A stretch of DNA of 64,000 nucleotides from Cricetomys ansorgei (taxonomy: Eukaryota > Chordata > Mammalia > Rodentia > Nesomyidae), in the NCBI GenBank assembly GCA_026225945.1, contig JAMJFZ010004075.1, forward strand, positions 2,016,001 through 2,080,000, read 5' to 3'. This document shows, piece after piece, positions 1 to 11,038 of this stretch (position 1 is its first letter; every line of letters begins with the position of its first letter). The notes below the pieces were generated by a model. It did not search any database, had not been told where the DNA came from, and saw only the letters and a list, made by a program, of their open reading frames with translations. A program made the translations under genes and the position numbers.

Positions 1-1517
1 CTTCTAGTCAGAATATACACAGTTGTGTTTTCAGACCCCGGGGAACAATCTGCTGTTTGTCAGTGCTGTTTTTCTGTTTGTCCTTTTCGTTTGTTTGTTT
101 TGAGAAGTAGGGAAAAAAAAAACAACCAAAAACCTGCTAGTCAATGACTTGTTCTTTCTTTCTAGTTTGCATTGAGAAGGTGAAAAAAATCTAAAAATTC
201 AAGTATAAGAGCAATCAATAGATCCTGAACTCAAAAGCTGCCAACAAGAGCAGGTACCTAGTCCCATAAAAACAGTGGACAAAGTGCTTTTGAGTTTTTA
301 AAGCAGCAAAACAATAATGTATTTCTATATTTCAGTAAACAGACACTGATTTTCCCTTTTTATCAGTCTGCTATGTTTTAAAAGCGCAGGCCTGATTGAT
401 ACTTGAAATCCTTCCAATGCGGCAAGACATTTTTGCACTTGATCAATACAGAACACTTCATTAAGCCTGACAATAGCTCACGGCAGGGTTCTCCTAGGCG
501 GAACCCTGTGTCCTCCTTCCCACTAGATGCACTTTGCAGAAGCCTGGGTGGGTGAAGCGGAGAGAAGTTGTGTTCACAAGGTTCTGGCTCATTTTACTCT
601 TTAGTGACATCTACCATAAAAACTGAGCCTTATGAAAAATAAAAATAAATTATAGTTACAGGAGCCAGGTATTTTATACCCCTTAAGAACAAAGGTATTA
701 TCAACTATTTCATCCTTGCACATTTTGGAAAATGCACTGATATGGGACAAATTCCACAAATTTAATACTCCTCTCCTTCTCTGTTAAGAGTGCATGGTGA
801 GCAGTAAAGATAAAGATTACTTTAATTAAGTATTCACCGCATCCCATAAAACTTAATTGAATACTTTGCTTTCACGTCTGTGTTTTCTCTTTCTCAAGTG
901 TTTCTAGTTTTGTTCCAAGTGATTATTTTAAAGCTAATATCCCAAGGAATAGGTAGAGATCTCCAGACATTCCAGCTCTCTCAAATTCCTCAAGCCCATC
1001 GAGCGTGACCTTTAGATTTTGAAAAGGTGAATGTTTTACATTTCTGTACACTGACAAGATAAACTTAAAGGCACATCTAAACCAAGCGAATGTAGATTAG
1101 TCTCAGCCATAGAGGCAAACGCAGAAATAATTATGAGTGTGGACAGATCTCAAGAATTCTGAGTTACTTCTCCCTCTGGGACATTTACCTGACTGCTCCT
1201 CAGGACATGAGATTTCACCAAAGTTATCTAGTGCTTTCCAAAGAGTCAGTATAAAACAACCACTAGATATCTGAGTCCTGGGCATAGCTGGCTTTTACTC
1301 TACCAGCGATGTTGATATTACACAATTATGTTTATTTTTTAAATGGATTGTATCTTACATGGAAGCTTTTAGAAGAAAATGTAGCCATCTTAGGATGGAT
1401 GGTATAATACGATTTGCTGGTGTTTTGCAGGAAAATGTCTGTATGTAAATGAACAGAGCAAGGCCATCCATGTGAGTGACATACTCTTTTGAAACTGCCC
1501 TTTAAGATTCATGTCCT
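1..1517. other. Magi2 intron, no recognisable feature
   Basis: AT-rich single-copy-looking sequence with short homopolymer runs. I see no exon-like frame, SINE or LTR here. It belongs to the intron downstream of exon C. Confidence 0.6.
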
Positions 1518-1727
1518 GGGCTGGAGAGATGGCTTAGTGGTTAAGAGCATATATTGCTCTTCCAGAGGACTGAGTCAGATTCCAAGCACCCACATCAGTG
1601 GCTCACAGCACGTGTAAATACAGTTCCAGGGCATCTGATGACTCTGGTATCCACAGTCACGCGTGCGCACACACACATACACACACACACACACAGAGAC
1701 ACAACTGTTAAAAAATGTTTTTTTAAA
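1518..1727 (+). repeat. B2-family SINE with CA-repeat tail
   Basis: The left end carries the tRNA-derived B2 head (ggctggagagatggctta, then gttaagagca and gctcttccagagga). The body follows the B2 layout and ends in a CA microsatellite (about 1668-1700) and an A/T-rich tail. It is moderately diverged and lies antisense to Magi2. Confidence 0.85.
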
Positions 1728-2123
1728 GATGATTCAAATTTTATTCCTAGTTCCAGCAGTTGGCAAAGAATTCTGCTTCTAGCTGTATGCTGATTTCACC
1801 CAGGTGAAACCAAGGTGCTGATTTACAGACTCATTTCAAAGTGTGTTATTTGCAAGTGTGTTACCTGATTTGAAGTGATTCTTATGCTGTTGATAGAGTT
1901 GAGACCAAATGTCATTTAAATTACCAGCACTAGGTACAAGACAGTCTCTCAGATTTCCAGTTCTTAGTCTTTCTTGCACTGTCGTTCCCTTTCCTGACTC
2001 ATTACTTTCCTACCTGTCTTTCGCTGTCTTTTACCACCTTTTAGTGTGTCTCTTTTCATACATGTCATTTCTGAGTACCTAATATTTGCCCAGAGGTATA
2101 GGTATTACCTGTTCTAAGTCCAT

Positions 2124-2125
<2 letters not shown>
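1728..2125. other. Intronic gap, nothing recognised
   Basis: Unique-looking sequence with pyrimidine-rich patches around 1960-2060. No gene or repeat is supported. Confidence 0.5.
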
Positions 2126-2193
<68 letters not shown>

Positions 2194-2361
2194 AGTTATG
2201 TGCACCAGGTATGTGCAGAAGCTCACAGAGGGCAGAGGGCATGAAACCCATTGGAACTATATTTGCAAATCATTGTGAGCATCGATCAGTTCTGTACCCG
2301 AATCAGGAATGTCTGCAAGGGCAATGGATCCTCTGAATGGCTGAGCTACCTGTCCAGCCCC
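2126..2361 (-). repeat. B2-like SINE, reverse, with TG/GA microsatellite
   Basis: Read on the minus strand, this begins with a B2 head (the plus-strand end is ctgagctacctgtccagccc) and runs into a compound microsatellite, (TG)n at 2126-2160 joined to (AG)n at 2161-2190. Simple repeats of this kind commonly grow in SINE tails. The body is quite diverged. Confidence 0.7.
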
Positions 2362-2530
2362 ATTAAAATATTTCCAACTTTGAATGATTTTGTAAATTAA
2401 CTCTAGGTGAGGATTTGTTTCTTTGTTGGCTTACATTTGGGTTAGAAATATAATTGCGTAGATAAGAACATATTCAAAAGTAAAGTTCTTTTGTTTTTTT
2501 AAAAGGAACTGTGCTCTAGAAGCCACAGCC

Positions 2531-2947
2531 ATGTCTGTGCACTTGCAATGGTCTGTGCAACCGCTCTAGTTTCCTGATCAACAGTTATTTATTATTTACA
2601 GCCCCATGGCCCATAATCTGAAGGCCCGAAACTCCTTCCCTACGACTGCGAGACTGTGGGAGAGGAGCCTGTGGCTCACAGAAGAGGGGTCGCAGTGGTC
2701 CTGAAACACAGATCTGGTCAGCGAAAACCAGTCACTTCTTAGATGAGGACCACCATCGACAAGGATGCCCGGGCCACCCTCGGCAGCATCAGGGACATGA
2801 TTGGCAAGTACTGCCCTGATCTGCACTTGGCAGGCATCCAAAAAGTCAAGCCAATTCCTGTGAAGCCAGAAGCCTGTGGCGGTGAAGAGGAAATAAACTC
2901 ATCCCGTCAAGACCTCCTGGGCTCCACATCCCAGAAGCAATAAAGTC
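2531..2947 (+). pseudogene. Rpl28: Processed pseudogene of ribosomal protein L28
   Basis: An intronless, broken copy of the mRNA for RPL28, a large-subunit ribosomal protein. From the ATG at 2531 the frame reads MSVHLQW, then stops at TAG 2567-2569. Further on, recognisable stretches appear in shifted frames: NLKARNS near 2610, RSGQRKPVTS near 2720, and RTTIDKDARATLGSIRDMIGKY followed by PDL near 2742-2822. The segment encoding the C-terminal half ends at a mutated stop (TGA to TGG at 2918-2920), so the coding part is about 390 nt against 414 in the intact gene. A polyadenylation signal AATAAA sits at 2939-2944. The lack of introns and the retained 3' UTR end show retrotransposition. It is antisense to Magi2 and cannot make a normal L28. 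Assignment rests on remembered family sequence. Confidence 0.9.
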
Positions 2948-2962
2948 CATTGACTTTTTCAG

Positions 2963-2963
<1 letters not shown>

Positions 2964-3016
<53 letters not shown>

Positions 3017-3072
3017 TTGGATCCCAAACATTGTATAAAGTATGGTGTGTGTGTGTGTGTGTGTGTGTGTGT
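2964..3072. repeat. CA repeat and GT repeat, inverted pair
   Basis: A pure (CA)n tract at 2964-3012 is followed, after about 32 nt, by a (GT)n tract at 3045-3072. The two tracts are complementary and could pair as a hairpin. They follow directly on the L28 retrocopy, where its poly(A) tail would be expected. Confidence 0.95.
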
Positions 3073-3696
3073 AGGCTTGTGCGTGTGCATTGCTCTTGTT
3101 GGAAAGAGTCAGATATTTTCAATTTTTCTGCACTTATGTGTTTGGTGTGACTTTAAGTTCTGCGTGGACTCGCTTAGCGTGCAGCAGCTTTATGCTGCCA
3201 GGCTGTCCTGAAGCAAAGACTGCCTTGCTTTGGATCTGAAGCTTTTGAAGTCTCACTGAGCAGAGGTTCTCTAAGAAACAGAGAAAAAAGGGTTATTATG
3301 TAGAATTAGATGGCTGTACTGTAAGGTGTGGTTTGGATCTGATTTTAAATCATTTTTGATTCACATTTTCAAAGGAAAAAAATCTTCCAGGTCCGAGCTT
3401 CACAGAATAATGGGATGACTTTGCTTGGGAGATTTATTTGTATGAATACAGTTGATTGAAATCAAATGTGTGACTCCATGTGGGTGGGACGTTCACGGCA
3501 CACTTTTGTCTAAGGCTCAATGTTTGAAGAATTGAAATGATCCTTGCATTATGCTTTTTCTGCAAGACTTACAGGGACTAAGTCTTCACCTTCCTCAAAA
3601 GTTTTCCTTGTGTTTTAACTCATTCCTGGCCACAGATGCAGGAAGAAGACCATGTTTGTCTGACAAAAGCCATCACTAAAAATCAAGGTACAGACA
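3073..3696. other. Intronic gap, nothing recognised
   Basis: No coding, RNA or repeat signature was recognised. Confidence 0.5.
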
Positions 3697-4066
3697 GGGC
3701 TGGGTGACTTCCACAGTAGGTAAAGGTGCTTGCAGCACAAGCCTCCAGAAGACCCAGATCCAGAACCCACAGTAACATAGCCAGACACGGTGGCGGTGGT
3801 AGGCGTCTGTAATCCCAGAGTGCCTACCATGAGTTGGAAGATGAATATTGAAAGATTGGGCAGATGCTTGAGGGACTGCAGGCCTGGAATATGCTGTACA
3901 GCCACTAAAACAGGAGAGACCTGCCTGTGCAGGGTGGAAGAATGAACTCGCTCCTATCTCCTCTGAGGTCCATATTCACACTTCAGTGTGTGCTCCTGTT
4001 CTCTCTCTCTCCCTCTCTCCCTCTCTTCCTCCCCCTCTCTCTCTTTCTCTTTCTCTCATACATTAA
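3697..4066 (+). repeat. B3/B4-type SINE with CT-rich tail
   Basis: The start resembles the B2/B3 head (gctgggtgacttccacagta, then aaaggtgcttgc). It is followed by a B1-like internal phrase (ggtggcggtggtaggcgtct, then gtaatcccagag) and a CT-rich stretch at 4003-4057. This composition fits an old tRNA/7SL composite SINE. The exact subfamily is uncertain. Confidence 0.6.
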
Positions 4067-4884
4067 GTTATAGAAACCCTAAGGGTCAGGAAATTGACAG
4101 TGCTCTGAAACCAAAAGGCAGGATAAAAAGCACGAAAAAATTTTAAAAATGGAAACTATAATACCATTTGAAATCCACCTATGTTCTCTGGATCTAGGCA
4201 GCCCTGGGGATGGGGCTTTAAGATGTGACATCGGAAGTGATGATGAGGAAAACTAAGAACCCTCAAGGAATTTAACAGTTACAGGGCTGCGGCAGGTCTG
4301 TCACCATCGCGACACCTCTAGCCACATGCGCAGGATGAGTCTCCGATTTCAGCGTCTGATCTAGTAGAGGAAAATTAATAGGCACAATTTTACAAAAAAA
4401 AAAAAAAGGTCCCTTAAACTATAATATCGAAACCTTTACCGATTTTCATATTAAATGAATGTTTCCCCAAGCAGGGTAAAAATTGTAAAACTGCTGCCAG
4501 CAGGCGGGTTCAAGGCCACAGCAGGCAGAGACAAGGGAGAAGGCCTCCTGCCCTGACAAGCCAGCACGGTCCCTGAAAATGGAATCTTTGATGTGTCATG
4601 GCAGAATTTCAAAGAAACACGAACACTCGGTATTCTGCCATTAGCACACAAAACGGTGCTGGGTTGCACCTTTCTGTAAGGTTTCTTAAACTGAGAAGCT
4701 TGTAGGTCTAAATCCAGACATGTAGTCTCTGAACCGCAGGGCATCTAGAGGGCTGAGGCTAGGGTGGAAGGGCGGCTTATGAGAAAGAATGGGTCTTGAT
4801 GTAATTTGCCCAGAAGACTTCGTGCCAGTGGTTTGCCTTGACTGGGGAGGGGAGGTGTTTTTCCTAAAGAGATAAGCTGAGGAG
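4067..4884. other. Intronic gap, nothing recognised
   Basis: It contains an A-run at 4394-4407. Several reverse-strand open frames here show no family signature and are treated as chance. Confidence 0.5.
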
Positions 4885-5205
4885 CAGGGAACATATCTCA
4901 ATGGAGCCCTCTGCGAACATGAGGACCCGAGCTCTGATCACCTGAACCCACACAAAAGTTGGGTATAGTGGTGCCTGTCTATAATCCCAACACTAAGATA
5001 CAGTGGCAAGACAGGTTCCAAATCCCTGGAACTTACTGGTCAGCCAGCCTGGCTGGATCAATCCAGGTTCAGTGAAAGACTCTTTCTTAAACAATATTCG
5101 GGGGGGGGGGGTGATAGAGAAAGTCAGCCAACATTCACTTCTGCCCTTCACATGAACTCACACATGTGTATATACACATAGACACACATGCACATCCCCA
5201 GTACA
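4885..5205 (+). repeat. B3/B4-type SINE
   Basis: It contains the phrases gagctctgatcacctgaacc, gtgcctgtctataatccca and agccagcctggctggatcaa. It continues through a G-run (5101-5110) into a short CA-like tail. The order matches composite rodent SINEs with a tRNA-type head and a B1-type right arm. Confidence 0.65.
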
Positions 5206-6243
5206 GAGAGACATACTGAGGCCCTTGGTAGATTGTGGATAAGAAAACCATATCCTGGAAGTAGTTAAAGAAACAATGAGGCTTTTGTAACATTCTCCTG
5301 TCTGCTGAATGCTGTTTGTAACAGAAAAGATAAGTACAGGTAAAATCTCTAGCCAAGAGAGTGAGAAGATGTAAGGCTCCATGGATAGGAGACAGTAAGT
5401 AGGATTTAAGGAACTGGACGTGAGAAAGCAAACCAGAGAGTGACAGTCGCATAAAGCTTTGTGTGAATAGGAGGGACTCCGAGGCTCATACGGTTAGCAC
5501 GGAGGCTGCTGTGGAAAAGTGAAAATGTGTGTCAATGGTGCAGCGTGCCACTGCGTGCGCAGCGTGCGCAGCGTGCGCAGCAAATTAAACACATGGGAGT
5601 CAGTGCTATCATGAAAGATCCTGGCATCTGAGGGATAAGAACAAAGAAGAAATGTATTCTGGGAAACTCTCTCTGTCAAACAGAGCTGGTGTAACGCTGA
5701 AAAATAGGGTAAGCTAGAGAGACTGAAAGTAAGCAAAGCTTTTGCTCAGGGAACTAAAAAGAATCTAGATCACTATTATCGCTCAGGTCTACTTGTACAT
5801 ACTAAGTAGTTTTTCAATCGGTGCTTCATTTCTTGCATGTATTGGGAGTCCTAGAATCTAAGAAAGAACAAACATTTGTTAGAGGTAATAAGAGAGGAGA
5901 ATGCAGGCGGGATCTGACCAGGGATGTAGAGTAGCCAGAGCCAGTTACCCTATCAGTGTCCAGTGGCAAAAGAAGATACTAGGTGTAAAGTGCTTTCCAC
6001 CGTGCCTGAGGTGCTCAAAAGCAGCTGAATATCACAATCACCACCACCATTACCCTTTGGAGTGTGCACTATAAATGCCTTGCTTGCCGGCATTACCAAC
6101 ACACCCTCACTGGAAGTCCTAAGACTACCTGTGTTCCAAGCCACACTGATTTTGCTGTATCCCTGACATTCCGTGGATTGTTTTACGCCAGACTTACCAA
6201 TGACTTACTTCTTTCAAAATCTGGTGGGTAACAGCCAGACATC
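5206..6243. other. Intronic gap with a small 9-bp tandem repeat
   Basis: The only structure I see is a GC-rich 9-bp unit (gcgtgcgca) repeated about three times at 5554-5581 inside otherwise ordinary sequence. Confidence 0.5.
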
Positions 6244-6411
6244 AAGCAGAGAGAGGGGGAGAGGAAGGGAGAGGGGGAGGGGGAGGAGGAGGGGAGAGGG
6301 AGAGAGGAGAGGGAGAGGGAGAGGGAGAGGGAGAGGGAGAGGGAGAGGGAGAGGGAGAGGGAGAGGGAGAGGGAGAGGGAGAGGGAGAGGGAGAGGGAGA
6401 GGGAGAGAGAA
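6244..6411 (+). repeat. GGGAGA hexamer array
   Basis: A purine-only tract. It starts irregularly (6244-6308) and then becomes about 16 nearly perfect GAGGGA units to about 6405. It directly abuts the L1 3' UTR described next, so it may be an expansion of the purine-rich tract that rodent L1 3' UTRs carry. The open frames here (GR repeats on plus, SL/PL repeats on minus) are artefacts of the array. Confidence 0.95.
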
Positions 6412-6923
6412 CACAGCCCTAAATGGGATGACTCCATCAAATCTCTCCGAGAGTTCAGGGAACCCTGCAGAGGAGAAGCAGGAAAAGTGTAAGAGCCAGA
6501 GGAGATGAAGGCTCTCTGTGCCAGCTGAGCAAGGCTCCTATGCACTCATCGAGATGAAAACGGCAAGTGCAGGGCCGACACAGGTCTACTTCAGATCCTC
6601 TGCGCATATATTATAGCTTTCAGCTTCATATTTTTACCGGACGCCTGAGTGTGTGAATGAGTGTGTCTCTGAGTCTTGTGCCTTCTCTTGGGACTCTCTC
6701 CCTTCTGGTTTGCCTTGTACAACTTTGATGTGAAGCTTTCTGTTTTATTTATATTTTATTTTGTTGTTCGGTTGCTATCTCTTTGAAGCCTGTTCTTTCC
6801 TGATGAGGGACAGAAAGGGAGTGGATCTGTATGGCAGGGGACAAGGGAGGATTGAGGGGAAGCTGTAATCATGATATCTTGTATTAGAAAATAAATAATT
6901 AATAATCTTAATAAAAAGAAAAA
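6412..6923 (+). mobile_element. 5'-truncated LINE-1, 3' UTR only
   Basis: It matches the rodent L1 (Lx-like) 3' UTR in order: ctctccgagagttcagggaa, cagatcctctgcgcatatat, ctgagtgtgtgaatgagtgt, cttgtgccttctcttgggac, gaagcctgttctttcctgat and gagtggatctgtatggcagg. It ends in the AT-rich tail near 6880-6920 with AATAAA. No ORF2 sequence is present, so it is a dead fragment. It is antisense to Magi2. Confidence 0.85.
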
Positions 6924-7968
6924 ATAATTGGGCAGTTTTGAGTTTAGACCTAACCTGGCTACTGGATTCCTTGCCATTTCTGATCAGTTCTTATTGCTGG
7001 AGCCCCATCTCCCTCTGGCTTTGGGCCGACCCTCCTATTCACACTTGTCCCAAAACTGTAGCCATGCCTAGGTTTCTACGATCTACGGGATGTGAAAATC
7101 TAAGGAGCATAAGCAAATATGATTGTCAAATGCTCTCAAGATTGTATTTTCAGGAGCACAGAAAACACATTATAGGCCAGATTGGGTTTATTTCTTTTTG
7201 CAGTGGTGGAGGCGGACGGAGCAGGTGCCAACCAAGTGTTCTATCACCCTGAGCTACATCTGCAGCCACAAAGGATTCCAGAAAACTATTCTGCATATGT
7301 TAATGCTTGCATAGAAAGCACGGTCTATTTTCCACCTAGATCAAATGCAATTTTTTTTTCATAAAATGAGATAAAATATGATTTCTTTCAGAGGTAATAT
7401 ATTAAAACGAAAGTATCTTCTTGAGAAGGCAGACAGTCATTCTGCATGTTTTTTTTTTCCCCTTGAGTCTTAAAGTGACCACACTTTAGCAAGGAAGATG
7501 TAGGAGATGTGGGGTGATGAGGCAGAGCAGCCTGTGGGTTTGACTCTAGCAGCTTGACCCCATTATCCTGATCAACCTTCAAGCATAACTTCGGAAACTG
7601 TATAATACTTTTACGGTATGTACGTCTTAGGGTTCCCCTTATGGTCACTTTCCCTCATATTATTTGTTTCATAATTCTACCTGGAAAAACGAGTTATCAT
7701 GCATATTCAAAATAGTAATTAACCTGGGGAAAATTTAAAAAAAAATTCAGAAGGGAAAAAAAAGAAAGCTTTTTTTCCCCAGCGTCTTCAGTGTTAATCT
7801 AATAAAATTCAGCAGCTCTAGGCTTCCCATGTACACACATATGGCACTGTTGGGCTAACCCAATTTGTCCTGACGCGAGCAGGTGTCTGTAGGTAGGTCA
7901 CTGAAAGTCATCGGAATGAGGGCAGGTTTCTTAGGGTGTAGATCTGCTGTGCGGACCCTTGCGTGACA
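6924..7968. other. Intronic gap, nothing recognised
   Basis: Unique-looking sequence with short T and A runs. No supported feature. Confidence 0.5.
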
Positions 7969-8132
7969 GGATAATAATGGGCACACAGGTGACATGGGGT
8001 TCATTCTGTACTCCTGACCCCAGTGCAGGACAGTAGTGGGCACACAGGCGATATGAGACTCATTACACACTCCTGACCCCAGTGCAGGACGGTAATGGAC
8101 ACACAAGTGATATGGGGCTCACTCCCGACCCC
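7969..8132. repeat. 59-bp minisatellite, about 2.8 copies
   Basis: Units start at 7969, 8028 and 8087, each with a variant of ggacagtaatgggcacacag, and share the phrase ctcctgaccccagtgca. The first two units are both 59 bp. The third is partial. Copies differ by scattered point changes, so the duplication is not recent. Confidence 0.9.
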
Positions 8133-9121
8133 GTGTATGAGTTTCACCTGCACACGGTGTTCCCTTAGGCCAACGCCCAGTTAACTGAGGCATTAGACTG
8201 AGATGAATCCTTGGGGTTTTGTCCATGGAAGCTGCTGATTCACACACTTGCAGGGACCCTTTACGGAACAGATGAGGAGTAATTAAGAAAAGATGAACAG
8301 CATCGTAGAAAAACGTTTTTGCAGGTTAACGTGTGCAAATATAGGGAATCGAGGTTTCTCCCAGGTTACTGGGGCCTGGGGACTACATATTTTGTTCCCC
8401 TCAGAGAAGAAATAATTTTCACAAAATCACTGTAAGTGAAGGCAGAAAATGAAATTTATGCTATCTCTTGGTTATAATTCCCTTACTTAACTTTCAGAGT
8501 TGAAAATGTCAGCTGCTAGCCATCAGCATTCACTTAGACCACAAACTACAAAGCCTCCCCATTCCCAACACCCACTCCCTTGGCTGCTCACCCCTTGAAC
8601 AGCCAACTGCCCACTCCATCTCTGCTCTGACTTAGCCTGGACGCTCTGTTCCTCAAATCAGACCTAGACACAAAGACTCAGCTTTAAAGAGGCTAACTTT
8701 GACCATCAGCTATTCAAATGGTTCTGTCTTAGTGACAGGATTAATTTCTAGATATTTATCCTGACCAGTGTGCCCTCAACTTCCCAGTCCAGGCAAATTC
8801 TCCATCGCAGTTAGATGGAACCGGCCCGGAGGTTAGCACCTCGGTGTCTTGACCTGTTCGAAACTCCTTTCCCTGTCGTCCTTGCCCCTCAGGATAAAGT
8901 CAGTGGCATCGCTTAAGAACAGCTTTCCTGACCTGCTGGTTAATCATCCCTTACTCTGCATACCCTTTCCACCCACTGGCCCTCCCGATTTGTTTCTCCG
9001 AAAGGAGACAGCTCCTTTGTCCCATCCAAGTTTGTGTGTAATTGTGAGCATAAGCCGGAAGTTCAGGAGCTACTTCTGCATCAGTGGTTGCTCAGTTTAC
9101 GTTTGCCTCCCAAGGAGAAAA

Positions 9122-9123
<2 letters not shown>
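8133..9123. other. Intronic gap, nothing recognised
   Basis: Mixed composition, pyrimidine-rich near 8560-8640. No supported gene or element. Confidence 0.5.

Positions 9124-9161
<38 letters not shown>
9124..9161. repeat. TG microsatellite
   Basis: An uninterrupted (GT)n of 38 nt. Confidence 0.98.
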
Positions 9162-9163
<2 letters not shown>

Positions 9164-9626
9164 CCTTCACACTTCCATGTGCCTAGAGTAATTACATCAG
9201 ATGTAAATAGAGGTACAAATAATTATAACAGGTGGTAACTGTAATAAAACAGTGTTAGAAGTTTTCTACTTGCCTTTTGTTCTGTAAAGTTTTGCCGAGC
9301 TGTGATCAGTGTGTGGGGAAGCCTGGCTGAGAAGGCAGCTGTGAAGAGACCTGGGTGGGGAAATAGCTGGTGCTTCCTGAGGATGGTCTGTGTGGTAGGC
9401 GGAGCTAAGCACCTCACACGTAACCGACATACAAAAGATCTGAACCATAACCAAGACCAGGCTGTAGGATTGTGCCAGGGGATTAGCTTCGCAAAGGGAC
9501 TTGCCAGAGAGTGAGGACAGGAGCAGACATCCTGTCTGCCACTCGTTCTTGTGCCCTAGGAGTGAAGTTTTCCTCTTGCAAACTTCCAAATAGTGAAATT
9601 AAGAATGCCTGCCCGGTCAGTAGGCT
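9162..9626. other. Intronic gap, nothing recognised
   Basis: No repeat or gene recognised. Confidence 0.5.
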
Positions 9627-10137
9627 GTGTTAGTCAGCTTTCCATTACTGTAACAGACATCTGAGGTGAGCAGCTTACAAAGAGGAAAGGTTATTTTGGT
9701 TCATGATTTCACAGTTTCATGGTTCATTATTTAGAGCAGTGGTTCTCAACCTTTTTAATGCTGTGACCTTTTAATATAGTCCCTCATGTTGTGGTGATCC
9801 CCAACCATAAAATCTTTTCATTGCTACTTCATAACTGTAGTTTCACAACTGTTACGGATCATGGTGTAAATACCTGATATGCATATAGTCTTAGGTGACC
9901 CCTGTGAAAGGGTCATTTGACCCCAAAAGGGGTCACGACCCACAGGTTGAGAATGCTGTTCTAGTGTAATAGTGACTGGCTCTGATGCTTTTGGTCTGTG
10001 GTGAGACACACATCATGGCAGTGGGTGCATGACAGAGGAAACGGCCCGCCTTATGGATGGAAGCAAAAGAGAGACAAGCTTGGGTCCCAGTGTCCCCTTT
10101 AGTCGCACACTCCCAATATAAACTCTCTCCAGGCCAC
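9627..10137 (-). repeat. Old rodent mid-repetitive (LTR-like) element, interrupted
   Basis: The flanks at 9627-9736 (tgttagtcagctttccatta, then gaggaaaggttattttggtt) and 9959-10137 (cacacatcatggcagtgggt) look like the two halves of a common rodent interspersed repeat of the type that begins with a cell-like 'ttagtcagctttccatt' phrase. The halves are separated by the hAT element at 9737-9958. The family name and strand are uncertain. Confidence 0.5.
9737..9958 (+). mobile_element. Non-autonomous hAT-Charlie DNA transposon (URR1-like)
   Basis: The left terminus is CAGTGGTTCTCAACC and the right terminus is its imperfect inverse, ggttgagaatgctg. The internal phrases gttgtggtgatccccaacca, cattgctacttcataactgt and ggggtcacgacccacagg match the abundant rodent URR1-type element. 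The flanking octamers (atttagag on the left, ttctagtg on the right) agree at 5 of 8 positions, with the TAG core hAT elements favour. It has no coding capacity. Confidence 0.85.
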
Positions 10138-10913
10138 ACTACTCACAGCTCACAAGCGCATGTGTACACACACACAGAGAAACCCTAGCATCTCCCAGAT
10201 ACACAGAAATCAGGAAATGAGACGTGCCAAGGTCTTCCCAGCAAGAACTGACTGTGATGAGAAGCACACCCAGTGCCAGCCCCAGCATCTGCACACTTGC
10301 TCACTGTGGTGCGCTGTGCTGCGCATAGACTGTTGTCTTCACGCTAGTTTAAACTCACTGAATTTCACAAGTATGCCTAGCCCTCACGATGACCCTGTAG
10401 AATCAGCCCCCCTTAGGACACAGCAATACCGCAGCCTCTGTAATCCAGAGCTAGGGCCTGTTGCAGGCATGCCTGCTCCCCTGGTAGAATGAAGCCTAAG
10501 TAGCTCACTGATCAGAACTAATTGGCTAATTGATATGCTTCAGACATCTTACCAAGCAAAGGACAGTTTAATTAAAGCAAAATATTATCCATAGCAGTGG
10601 GAGCTAAACTAATCAGAGATGAGAAATGACACTCAGAACTGAAATGAACAGATACTCTTCTAAGCAACTCTAGCAATGTATTCATGGGACGTTGCTACCG
10701 GTAGGGTGGCTGACTAGCTAAAGCACAGGGAAAGAGTGGAGTCTGCGAACAGTCCGCAGTTAGGACATGATAAAATTAACGCTTCAATTCAGACAGGGGA
10801 GGATGGTCTGGAGACAAGCTCGACACTGGGAAAAACAGTTGTATTTATAGTTGTGTTTAAAGTGACTGGTAGACTCAGTTATTCATTGTAATAAAAATAT
10901 TAGTTTTGCCTGA
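10138..10913. other. Intronic gap, nothing recognised
   Basis: No repeat or gene supported. Confidence 0.5.
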
Positions 10914-11038
10914 GACTAAGCTTGACTCTATAGTCCAAGATGTCTTGAAACTCATCATGTAGCTCAGGCTGGCCTCAGACTCAGGGCGATCTGTCAGCCG
11001 TAGCCTCCACAGTACTGAGTCCCAACAACTGGCTACAC
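10914..11038 (-). repeat. Old B1 SINE, reverse
   Basis: The plus strand shows the B1 complement: gaaactcatcatgtagctca, ggctggcctcagactcaggg, cgatctgtcagccgtagcct and a degenerate left end. It is strongly diverged. It is sense-oriented relative to Magi2. Confidence 0.75.

Noticed and set aside
2531..2947. Possible functional ribosomal protein L28 gene
   Set aside because: There is an in-frame stop after 12 codons, a net deletion and a mutated terminal stop, with no introns. It is a retrocopy.
6173..6545. Long GR-repeat (plus) and SL/PL-repeat (minus) open frames
   Set aside because: They are translations of the GGGAGA array. There is no start context, conservation or coding bias.
7969..8132. 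CRISPR-like repeat array
   Set aside because: The units are contiguous 59-bp tandem copies without spacers, in a mammalian genome.
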